A stretch of 64,000 nucleotides of DNA from DAOTWY01 sp003696565 (GTDB taxonomy: Bacteria > Chloroflexota > Anaerolineae > Aggregatilineales > Phototrophicaceae), in the NCBI GenBank assembly GCA_034435635.1, contig DAOTWY010000114.1, forward strand, positions 35,013 to 99,012, in the 5' to 3' direction. The notes under the pieces were generated by a model, which was given only the letters and a program-made list of their open reading frames with translations, made no database searches and had not been told where the DNA came from. Position numbers and translations under genes: made by a program. Of this stretch, positions 8,286-15,735 are shown one piece after another (position 1 is the stretch's first letter; every line of letters starts with the position of its first letter).

Positions 8286-9464
8286 TCAGTGGGAGGAAGT
8301 AGATTGTCGTGAGTTTAAGACTGCTTCATACATTGCCAAACAGTCATCAGCAATCACAGACCAATTAAATTCATGTGCTAAATCCCGTGCGCCTTGTTTC
8401 AATTTGTGTAATAAGCTCGGATGGCGATAAAGTTGGAGTAGTGCGTGAGAAATATGCAAATAAGGTGGACAATCCTCATCTAGAATTTCTTGCTGTACCA
8501 ACAACATATTTTCTCCATTTTTGAACAGCGGGATGTTAACTTTAGGACGAGTGGTAACAATAGCGCATCCATGTTGAATAGCCGCCATCAAGCTACCCCG
8601 CCGATAGGATGCCCCATCACGGAAGGGCAATGCCACCACATCACTAGCCGTTAGATAAGCACTCACAGCCTCGTCATCCACGAACCCTGTCCAAGTGATA
8701 ATGTCTTGAATATTGTGCTGTTCAATAAGCCTGTCGATTTTTTGCGCTTCCTCTTGATTAGATGGATCACTGCTACCGGTTCGCCCGCCAATTAACACAA
8801 CTTTAATTGGAACTTGTGATGTCTTTTTAATATGAGCGACATCTTCTATCAGAATATCTACGCCTTTGCTATGGTTGATAAAGCCAAAATACGCTACGAG
8901 AAAATCACGTGGTGTTGCGCCGGCTTTTTTGCGCCACTCATCCCGCTGATAGTTAGATGGGAGTTTGTTCGGGATATTGCTGCCAATTGGAATTAAAACC
9001 GCGTGCATTAGATGTTGAACTTGCTGAAAATCCTCTTGATTAGTGACAATTACACCGTGTGAGCGTTTTGCCAGCCGCCGAACAATCCATTGACGTAAGC
9101 GACCGGCTTTAGGGAACAGATACGGCACGAGTAAATCATGAAATGTTGTGACCAATGGTGTATCACGCAGAAATTCTGGTAAAAAATGAACCCAGGGTGA
9201 CATTTGAAAAGCAGCGGTTTCAAATTGTAAATTTACAACATCTAACTGGCTATGGTGTGCCCAGCGATTAATCATCCGCATGGTAGAAAGTCCCCATCCT
9301 TTATCTGTTTTGGTTATGGAAAGTGTGGGGTCATCTGCTTGTGCATCGCTGAAAATAAAAATATCATGCCCTTTTTTAACTAGGGTTTGTGCTAAGACAC
9401 GGGTATAAGCACCCACGCCTCCTTGCATGGGTGGATATTCACCTGTTACAAGTCCGATTCGCAT
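8286..9464 (-). CDS. GT4-family glycosyltransferase
   Basis: This 392-residue GT-B fold enzyme adds a sugar from a nucleotide donor at the cytoplasmic face. The N-terminal Rossmann domain begins MRIGLVTGEYPPMQGGVGAY. The C-terminal donor domain has LVAYFGFINHSKGVDILI, and ends near DGASYRRGSLMAAIQHG, where the usual E-x7-E pair is not well kept. The ATG at 9464 has a good Shine-Dalgarno (AAAGGTGA) and shares one base with the TAA of the preceding GT2 gene (TAATG), indicating translational coupling. A start 36 bp upstream adds residues atypical of the family. The acceptor is unknown. Confidence 0.9.
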   Translation of the reverse strand: MRIGLVTGEYPPMQGGVGAYTRVLAQTLVKKGHDIFIFSDAQADDPTLSITKTDKGWGLSTMRMINRWAHHSQLDVVNLQFETAAFQMSPWVHFLPEFLRDTPLVTTFHDLLVPYLFPKAGRLRQWIVRRLAKRSHGVIVTNQEDFQQVQHLMHAVLIPIGSNIPNKLPSNYQRDEWRKKAGATPRDFLVAYFGFINHSKGVDILIEDVAHIKKTSQVPIKVVLIGGRTGSSDPSNQEEAQKIDRLIEQHNIQDIITWTGFVDDEAVSAYLTASDVVALPFRDGASYRRGSLMAAIQHGCAIVTTRPKVNIPLFKNGENMLLVQQEILDEDCPPYLHISHALLQLYRHPSLLHKLKQGARDLAHEFNWSVIADDCLAMYEAVLNSRQSTSSH

Positions 9465-10384
9465 TATGTCACCTTTAAGCCGGAACGAATAACTTGCCAA
9501 TAGGCGCGGATACGTTCTCGGCGTAAATCTCGTTTACTGCCTAAAAGCCCTTTTAGCCCTTCAATGCCGATTTGCCATAAATAGCTAGCGAGCAAGAACA
9601 ACCGTAGTGCCCAAGCAACGCCAACACCATGATGCTTGCGGAAGTAACGGAGTTTACTTGCTTGGAAGTAAATATGTTTATGGGCGACAACTTGCCCGGT
9701 GCTTGCCCCGCCATGATGGATAATTCGTGTATCACCAAGATAAACAACGCGCCACCCGGCATCTTTGGCGCGTTTACACCAGTCTAACTCTTCAGAAAAC
9801 ATGACAAAGCCCGTGTCTAATCCACCGATTTGTGCGTAAACGTCGCGTCTTGCCATCAATGCAGACCCTTGCACCCAGTCTACCTCTGCAATTGCGTCAT
9901 CTGGTATATCCCGCACGTAAAAACGATCTAACATAGAGCGAGGGGCAAATTTTTGTAACCATGTGCTTTCAAAAAAAGCCAGGGCAGGGGTGGGGAATCG
10001 GCGGCGTGTTGATTGATGTGTGCCATCAGTGTTGAGTGTGTGTGGACCGACAATACCAACATCTGGGTGAGCATCTAAATAAGCAACCATGCGTTCTAGT
10101 GCATTATCCAATATCACGGTATCAGGATTTAATAGCAGATGATAGCGTCCGGTTGCCGCTTCAAAACCGATGTTATTGCCACGTGTAAAGCCAATATTTT
10201 CCGCCTGGGGTAATAATAAAACGTGGGGAAATTCACTTTTTACCATCTGAACAGTGTTATCTTCACTGGCAGAATCCACCACAATGATTTGAATATCAAG
10301 CGTATTAGATTGAATACTGGCAAGGCAATCTCGCAACAGATCACACACATTCCAACTGACAATAATAATGGATAAATCAGCCAT
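9464..10384 (-). CDS. GT2-family glycosyltransferase (WbbL/rhamnosyltransferase-like)
   Basis: This 306-residue GT-A fold enzyme starts MADLSIIIVSWNVCDLL. It has the nucleotide-sugar region VVDSASEDNT, a metal-binding NPDTVI near residue 95 and the EELDWCKRAKDAGWRVVYLG acceptor-side block typical of WbbL-type transferases. A C-terminal amphipathic/membrane segment follows (about 250-275). The rmd-gmd genes nearby make a GDP-deoxyhexose, so a rhamnosyl transfer is plausible but inferred. The ATG at 10384 is chosen by family length; its ribosome binding site is weak, and an in-frame start at 10429 would add 15 residues. Confidence 0.87.
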   Translation of the reverse strand: MADLSIIIVSWNVCDLLRDCLASIQSNTLDIQIIVVDSASEDNTVQMVKSEFPHVLLLPQAENIGFTRGNNIGFEAATGRYHLLLNPDTVILDNALERMVAYLDAHPDVGIVGPHTLNTDGTHQSTRRRFPTPALAFFESTWLQKFAPRSMLDRFYVRDIPDDAIAEVDWVQGSALMARRDVYAQIGGLDTGFVMFSEELDWCKRAKDAGWRVVYLGDTRIIHHGGASTGQVVAHKHIYFQASKLRYFRKHHGVGVAWALRLFLLASYLWQIGIEGLKGLLGSKRDLRRERIRAYWQVIRSGLKVT

Positions 10385-10453
10385 AGGGTAACCATTATGT
10401 GGATAACAAATTCTGCGTGATTGTACCATCCAGCCAAATTGATGTGTACAGTG

Positions 10454-10489
10454 GAAAATAAAAAGAAGTGACAGAATTAAGCCACTTCC
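10454..10489 (-). terminator. Probable intrinsic terminator downstream of tatD
   Basis: Read on the minus strand, a GAAGTG/CACTTC stem with a 12-nt loop is followed by a TTTTTATTTT run. It lies 70 bp past the tatD stop and ahead of the GT2 gene, so it would separate the two transcription units. Confidence 0.45.
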
Positions 10490-10558
10490 AGTTGTTTATG
10501 CTGACAGATGTCAGGATAGGATGTTGTTAGTAAATTGTGGGCAAATGCAATGTATTAG

Positions 10559-11353
10559 TTAGGATGGGAGTTGAAATAATCGTTCTGCGTTTTGTGTTGT
10601 GATATGAGCCACTTGCTCGGTAGGAAGTTGATGCAGTGATGCTAAACGATCTACGATGTGTACCACATAGGCAGGTTCGTTACGTTTACCACGATAAGGA
10701 TGTGGTGTTAAAAATGGACCATCCGTTTCAACTAGAATACGATTTTGGGGGATCGTCCTAGCGATGGCTCGGAGGTCATCGGCATTTTTATAGGTGATTG
10801 GTCCAGTAAAGCCTAGATAGAAGCCAATAGATAATGCACGTTCGGCAGTTTGGACTGGTGCGGAAAACGAGTGCATCACACCGGGGCGGTCTTTGAGGCG
10901 ATTTGGCAGCCCACCCTTAACCCATGCTTCCAGAATGTCCATGACATCATTGCTTGCCTCACGATTATGGATGATAACGGGTAATTCTAACTTAGCAGCA
11001 AGTTCAAGTTGAGCTTGAAAGGCGCGTTGTTGTATAGACTTAGGTGATTTATCCCAATGATAATCTAAGCCAATTTCACCAATAGCGACAACTTTGGGCA
11101 TATGGGCGAGTGCTTCTAGCTCGGCGATAACTTCTGGGGTGAAATCAGCAGTGCTATTAGGATGAATGCCAACAGCGCAAAACATACCAGGATATTGTTG
11201 TGTTAAGTGGATAACAGCGTGAGAAGTTGGGATGTCGATTGCCGGGTTGATGATACGAGTAACACCAGCATCAATGGCACGTTGGATAACTGCATCACGA
11301 TCTTGGTCATAACGTTCAAAATTGATGTGACAATGGGTATCAATTAGGGTCAT
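10559..11353 (-). CDS. tatD: TatD-family metal-dependent hydrolase/DNase
   Basis: This 264-residue TIM-barrel metallohydrolase carries the full set of TatD ligands: DTHCHINF (HxH) at the start, GEIGLDYHW with the bridging Glu near 93, VIIHNREA (His), GVMHSFS (His) and ETDGPFLTP (Asp). Family members show 3'-5' DNase activity and act in DNA turnover or proofreading. It lies 66 bp after gmd on the same strand, with no functional link obvious to the glycan genes around it. Length and start are canonical. Confidence 0.93.
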   Translation of the reverse strand: MTLIDTHCHINFERYDQDRDAVIQRAIDAGVTRIINPAIDIPTSHAVIHLTQQYPGMFCAVGIHPNSTADFTPEVIAELEALAHMPKVVAIGEIGLDYHWDKSPKSIQQRAFQAQLELAAKLELPVIIHNREASNDVMDILEAWVKGGLPNRLKDRPGVMHSFSAPVQTAERALSIGFYLGFTGPITYKNADDLRAIARTIPQNRILVETDGPFLTPHPYRGKRNEPAYVVHIVDRLASLHQLPTEQVAHITTQNAERLFQLPS

Positions 11354-11388
11354 CGAGGGTACTCATTAAGATAAGAATAAAATAGAGA

Positions 11389-11408
11389 GGGCGCAATAAA
11401 CTGCGCCT
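11389..11408 (-). terminator. Hairpin downstream of gmd
   Basis: GGCGCA/TGCGCC stem with a 6-nt loop, 12 bp past the gmd stop. A short T-rich run (TTTAATAA) follows only on the plus strand, so on the gmd strand it is a weak terminator at best. Confidence 0.35.
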
Positions 11409-11419
11409 TTAATAACAGC

Positions 11420-12409
11420 TTAAATGGCGTTATCCGGGTCTTTTTTGAGACGTTCTAAATCTGCTTCTACCATCATTTGGATCAGTTCTTCAAAGCTGAC
11501 GCTGGGTTTCCAGCCGAGTTTGGCATGTGCCTTACTGGGATCACCAATTAATAAGTCCACTTCTGCGGGGCGTATAAAGGCTGGGTCTTGCACACAATAG
11601 TTTTGCCAATCCAGATCAACGCAAGAGAAGGCGACTTCAAGCAAGCGTTGGACGGTGTGGGTTTTGCCTGTTGCAATCACAAAATCATCCGGTTCATCTT
11701 GTTGAAGCATCAACCACATAGCTTCCACATAATCACCGGCAAACCCCCAATCACGCTGCGCTTCATAGTTGCCCATACGTAGTTCATGAGCTAAGCCTAG
11801 TTTAATTTTGGCGGCGTTGTAAGTGACTTTGCGTGTCACAAATTCCAACCCGCGCCGTGGGGATTCATGATTGAACAAAATGCCACTAACGCAAAACATA
11901 TCATAACTTTCACGATAATTGACGGTAATCCAATGCCCATAAACTTTTGCTACCCCATAGGGGCTACGTGGATAAAAGGGGGTGGTTTCTGTTTGAGGAA
12001 CAGCCTGAACTTTGCCGAACATCTCGCTGCTAGATGCCTGATAAAAGCGAGTATCAGGCTTGACGAGGTGGATGGCTTCTAGCATACGTGTGACACCAAG
12101 TGCGGTGACATCACCTGTGAAAGCGGGCTGATTCCATGAGGTAGGGACAAAACTTTGTGCAGCGAGGTTATAAACTTCATCGGGCTGAATAGTTTCAATC
12201 GCACGGTTTAAACTCATCTGGTCGCTTAAATCACCCTGAACGAGGTGGATTTGATCTTGGATATGGCGGATGCGCTCATAACGAACGGTGCTGGTGCGTC
12301 GCACCATCCCGTAAACTTCATAATCTTTAGCCAAAAGCAACTCGGCTAAATAAGAACCATCCTGCCCGGTTACTCCGGTGATGAGTGCTTTTTTCTTTCC
12401 CATGTTCAT
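11420..12409 (-). CDS. gmd: GDP-mannose 4,6-dehydratase
   Basis: This 329-residue extended SDR converts GDP-D-mannose to GDP-4-keto-6-deoxy-D-mannose, the entry step to GDP-deoxyhexoses. It shows the Rossmann motif ALITGVTGQDGSYLAELL, ASSSEMFG, the catalytic PRSPYGVAKVYGHW (Tyr-x3-Lys), and the family block NHESPRRGLEFVTRKVT that binds NADP at the dimer interface. The ATG at 12409 overlaps the TAA of the upstream reductase (TAATG) and has AAAGGAG just ahead. Another ATG lies two codons in. Pairing with an Rmd-like reductase and the absence of a fucose synthase point to GDP-D-rhamnose as product. Confidence 0.95.
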   Translation of the reverse strand: MNMGKKKALITGVTGQDGSYLAELLLAKDYEVYGMVRRTSTVRYERIRHIQDQIHLVQGDLSDQMSLNRAIETIQPDEVYNLAAQSFVPTSWNQPAFTGDVTALGVTRMLEAIHLVKPDTRFYQASSSEMFGKVQAVPQTETTPFYPRSPYGVAKVYGHWITVNYRESYDMFCVSGILFNHESPRRGLEFVTRKVTYNAAKIKLGLAHELRMGNYEAQRDWGFAGDYVEAMWLMLQQDEPDDFVIATGKTHTVQRLLEVAFSCVDLDWQNYCVQDPAFIRPAEVDLLIGDPSKAHAKLGWKPSVSFEELIQMMVEADLERLKKDPDNAI

Positions 12410-13362
12410 TAAGCTCCTTTTACGCGGCGGCGGCAATCATCCAAAATATCCGCCAAAGATTGTTGAAAGGTGATTTGAGGTTGCCATCCAGTTACCTGAT
12501 GCAAATGACTGCAATCCCCCCGTAGCTCAGGTATGGTGACAGGACGCAGGCGTGCTTCATCAATGGCTATCGTGATAGGGCTGGTGCTAAGCTTAATTAG
12601 CTCATTAAGCAGTGCTTCTATGGTATGAGATTGCCCTGAACAGACGTTGTAGACATCGCCGGGGATACCATGTTCGATAATCGCATGATAGGCGCGGACA
12701 ATATCACGCACATCTGTAAAATCACGCTTTGCGCTTAGGTCTCCAACATAGATGGTAGCATCTTGTTTTCCGGCTTCAATACGAGCGATTTGCATGGCAA
12801 ATGCCGGGGCGACAAAATTCTCATTTTGACCTGGACCAAAGTGATTAAACGGGCGGGCGCGCATGATGGGCAAGCCATGACTGATACTGTATTGTAACGC
12901 TAGCATATCTTGAGCGATTTTACTAACGCTATAGGGGCTGGTTGGGCGTAGTTCCGCTTTTTCTGTGAGGGGAAGTTCCTCTGGGTGAACGGGACCATAA
13001 ATTTCCGCTGAGCTAATAACCAAGATACGGGGTTCAATACCGGCATCAATACAAGCGGTAATGACATTTAATTGTGCGCTGATATTGTTTTCTAGTGTTT
13101 CCCAGGGGGCTTCAAATGAACGCGGAACAAATGCCTGTGCCGCTAAATGATAGATGTGGTCTGGTTGAATATTTTTGATCAGATCATGGACAGCTTTTTG
13201 CTGTTTGAGGTCGATTGCATGGTAGATCACACCATCGTTTTGTTCGGATTTTTGAGACGGTAGGGTGGTGCCATGAATGACGACATCAGGCATGGTATCA
13301 AACAGATGGCGTGCCAGATGCCCCCCGACAAAACCCGTTGCACCAGTTATCAAGACGCGCAC
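12409..13362 (-). CDS. rmd: GDP-4-keto-6-deoxy-D-mannose reductase-like epimerase/dehydratase
   Basis: This 317-residue extended SDR has the nucleotide motif VLITGATGFVGGHLA, VISSAEIYG, the catalytic PTSPYSVSK, and RPFNHFGPGQ followed by DLSAKRDFTDVRDIVRAY. The last two blocks are characteristic of Rmd-type reductases, which turn the Gmd product into GDP-D-rhamnose. It precedes gmd with a one-base overlap. An epimerase giving another GDP-deoxyhexose cannot be excluded from sequence alone, but the Gmd partner makes Rmd the best reading. Confidence 0.85.
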   Translation of the reverse strand: MRVLITGATGFVGGHLARHLFDTMPDVVIHGTTLPSQKSEQNDGVIYHAIDLKQQKAVHDLIKNIQPDHIYHLAAQAFVPRSFEAPWETLENNISAQLNVITACIDAGIEPRILVISSAEIYGPVHPEELPLTEKAELRPTSPYSVSKIAQDMLALQYSISHGLPIMRARPFNHFGPGQNENFVAPAFAMQIARIEAGKQDATIYVGDLSAKRDFTDVRDIVRAYHAIIEHGIPGDVYNVCSGQSHTIEALLNELIKLSTSPITIAIDEARLRPVTIPELRGDCSHLHQVTGWQPQITFQQSLADILDDCRRRVKGA

Positions 13363-13448
13363 TGCGATTCTCCTACTTGGTTAAAACTCATTTGCAGGAT
13401 TATAGCGGATAAGTCATTGAGTTCTAGTGTGAGAACGGTTATCTGATG

Positions 13449-13474
13449 TGGGGTAGCTCATTAACACTACCCCA
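13449..13474 (-). terminator. Hairpin downstream of the DUF4397 lipoprotein gene
   Basis: Perfect 8-bp stem (TGGGGTAG / CTACCCCA) with a 10-nt loop, 22 bp past the stop of the 714-residue lipoprotein gene. No U-tract follows on the minus strand, so termination is only suggested. Confidence 0.4.
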
Positions 13475-13495
13475 TGATACTAAAACGCATAGCCT

Positions 13496-15640
13496 CTAAT
13501 TATCGTATGGGATGATATACAAATCTACTTCATTGTTGGTGGGAGATTGTGAGACAATAATGTCATATTGAATCCCTGGCTGAAATGGGTATTCAAATTC
13601 TGCTTTTGCCAGCAAATCTAACTCACGATCGATGATAAAGACGTGATGAGGGATACCCGGAATGACTTGAACAGCGGATGCGCTAACGTTGCTTAAGCTG
13701 GAGACGAGATTAGTTGTGCCGTCATACAGCGGGGCACGATTTTGCGGTAGAGGGGCTGTTTCTGTTCCGTCATCACTTGGGGGCAGGGCTTGTGCAATTG
13801 GCTGATCTAGACGAGCAACTTCCAGCCCAAAATCAGAAGTGCCTTGATCGGTCAGGTTGATTAGCCGAAGTAATGAATCCGATACATTAAAGACAGCACT
13901 GGTCTGTGGCAAGATCAGTAAATCGACTGTATCCCGCGTGAGACCGTAAGCGTAGATTGTGTAGGATGTATCAGGCGCGAACTCATAGCCAACGATGTTG
14001 AGTTCATTGGGGTCGTTAGCACCTGCTTCACCTTCAAGGATTTGTGTACCGGGGACTCGTATAATGAGACTTTGCACACCGGTAGGGATGATGATTTCTT
14101 GGGTTAGCTGGGCATGTGCCAAATTCAATGCCAGTGGAATTTGATCCAGATAAACATCAATCGGTGCGCGGTCACGCAGCATATTTAACACGCGGACACG
14201 GGCGGGGTCTGGTGCGGGCGTGTTGTTGGCAATAGGCTCATCTGGGTCAACCGCAAGAGCTGGGTCAATTGGCACCGAGTCACTGAGGATTATGGGCGGG
14301 TCATCAATTGTGCGCCCCGTGACGAAATATAGATAGGTGCGTCCGGCTTCTAAGAGGATATTTTGTGATTGCTCCAGAAATAATTCCCCGGCACGGATGT
14401 TAAAGCTGAGTGGTTGCTGGGCATCAAAGAGTATGCCTGTGCTGTAATCACGATAAGGGAGTGCTTCTAAGCCAGCGATCCGTTCACCGCTGTCATATTC
14501 AATTGTGACTGTATCATTTGGCAGTGAATTGACGAAAACCATACGTGCTTGATCTGGCGGTACAGGTGACAGATCATCCTCAAAGCGGGTAATGAATGCT
14601 TGCTGCGATGTGCCGATGATGAACAGGGTGAGGATTTGCTCCTCTATTGTGCTTAGATCATAAGCAGTGAGCGGGGTTTGAGTTGTGGAGTCTGCGCCAG
14701 CGGGATAAATCTCAACAAGATAATTATCGGCACGGATGGGCTGGCGTTGGCTGGCACGCCCATATTCTATACCACTGAGGAACAGCTCACCGTTAAGATA
14801 GACATCTACACTTAAGACATCCATCATGAGGTTGATGGCACGTAAGCTTGTTTCACCACGGATGCGATCTGCAAATTGAACGACTTGCGGCTCTGCTGCA
14901 CTGCCGATCAAAACATATGTGTAGCTAAATCGTTCACGTAAGTCTGGCTCAACAATGGTTGTTATGACGGTTTCACCGCTGTTGATGGTGAAGGTATTTG
15001 CACCACTGGTGACGTTGGCGGGAATGGCTTGTTCGCCATAATTAACCGGCAAAATGAGATCTCCACCGCCAGCGCGAATGGTGACAGGTGGAGCATCTGG
15101 GATGGCGTGGATAAGCTCAACACGACTTTCACGCGGTTGTAGAGGGGTTCGGATGTCTTTACTGGTGACAAATAGAGACGGTTCTGCCCCACTGATGACA
15201 AATGTTAGGATTTGACCGATGCCAATATTGACAGTTTGCTCAACATAAGGTGGGAGATCGCCACCGAGGCGCGCTCCTGCTGGCATAACCCGGACGACAA
15301 ACTCACCGGAGCCGATTGGCGTTAATTGTGTGATGTTGCCAAATTCCAAACTAAAAGCAACCCCAAGGGTATCTACATAGACATCAATGGGTGAGAAGTT
15401 AGGAATGCCGTGAACAATCCGCAAGTAAGTTTGATCTTCTGCACGTGCTGCACTGGTACGTGGATTTGGTGTTGATGTGGCACGGGGAACTTCTGTCAAT
15501 GTGGCGGTTGGTCCACTGGTTGGTGTTGGACTAAGTGCAAGCGTTGGTGGGGGCGTGATGGTTGGCGGCGGAGTGTCCTCTGTGTTCCCACAAGCCGCCA
15601 TGATAAAAATCAACGTGAATGAAAATAGTAATCGTAGCAT
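13496..15640 (-). CDS. Secreted DUF4397-repeat lipoprotein
   Basis: This 714-residue protein has a signal peptide and lipobox (FIMAACG, Cys near 16), a Thr/Pro-rich stalk (about 20-60), then five or six beta-rich DUF4397-like repeats. Each opens with a block such as YLRIVHGIPNFSPIDVYVD or RVELIHAIPDAPPV. The function of DUF4397 is not established; the repeats look like an extracellular scaffold or adhesion module. The ATG at 15640 has GGAG nine bases upstream; a GTG at 15655 is possible but badly placed. It follows another DUF4397 gene after a terminator hairpin, so the two are related neighbours and not one transcript. Confidence 0.85.
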   Translation of the reverse strand: MLRLLFSFTLIFIMAACGNTEDTPPPTITPPPTLALSPTPTSGPTATLTEVPRATSTPNPRTSAARAEDQTYLRIVHGIPNFSPIDVYVDTLGVAFSLEFGNITQLTPIGSGEFVVRVMPAGARLGGDLPPYVEQTVNIGIGQILTFVISGAEPSLFVTSKDIRTPLQPRESRVELIHAIPDAPPVTIRAGGGDLILPVNYGEQAIPANVTSGANTFTINSGETVITTIVEPDLRERFSYTYVLIGSAAEPQVVQFADRIRGETSLRAINLMMDVLSVDVYLNGELFLSGIEYGRASQRQPIRADNYLVEIYPAGADSTTQTPLTAYDLSTIEEQILTLFIIGTSQQAFITRFEDDLSPVPPDQARMVFVNSLPNDTVTIEYDSGERIAGLEALPYRDYSTGILFDAQQPLSFNIRAGELFLEQSQNILLEAGRTYLYFVTGRTIDDPPIILSDSVPIDPALAVDPDEPIANNTPAPDPARVRVLNMLRDRAPIDVYLDQIPLALNLAHAQLTQEIIIPTGVQSLIIRVPGTQILEGEAGANDPNELNIVGYEFAPDTSYTIYAYGLTRDTVDLLILPQTSAVFNVSDSLLRLINLTDQGTSDFGLEVARLDQPIAQALPPSDDGTETAPLPQNRAPLYDGTTNLVSSLSNVSASAVQVIPGIPHHVFIIDRELDLLAKAEFEYPFQPGIQYDIIVSQSPTNNEVDLYIIPYDN

Positions 15641-15681
15641 ATTTGTCATCTCCACAGTTATAAAGAATAGTCCTATTTTAA

Positions 15682-15713
15682 ATCAAAACGGGGATATGAC
15701 ACGCATATCCCCG
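15682..15713 (-). terminator. Rho-independent terminator
   Basis: Perfect 10-bp stem (CGGGGATATG / CATATCCCCG) with a 5-nt loop, followed on the minus strand by TTTTGATTT. It lies 23 bp past the stop of the DUF4397-SH3 gene and separates it from the next DUF4397 gene. Confidence 0.75.
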
Positions 15714-15735
15714 CAAAGTTACGAAACTAGCCAGC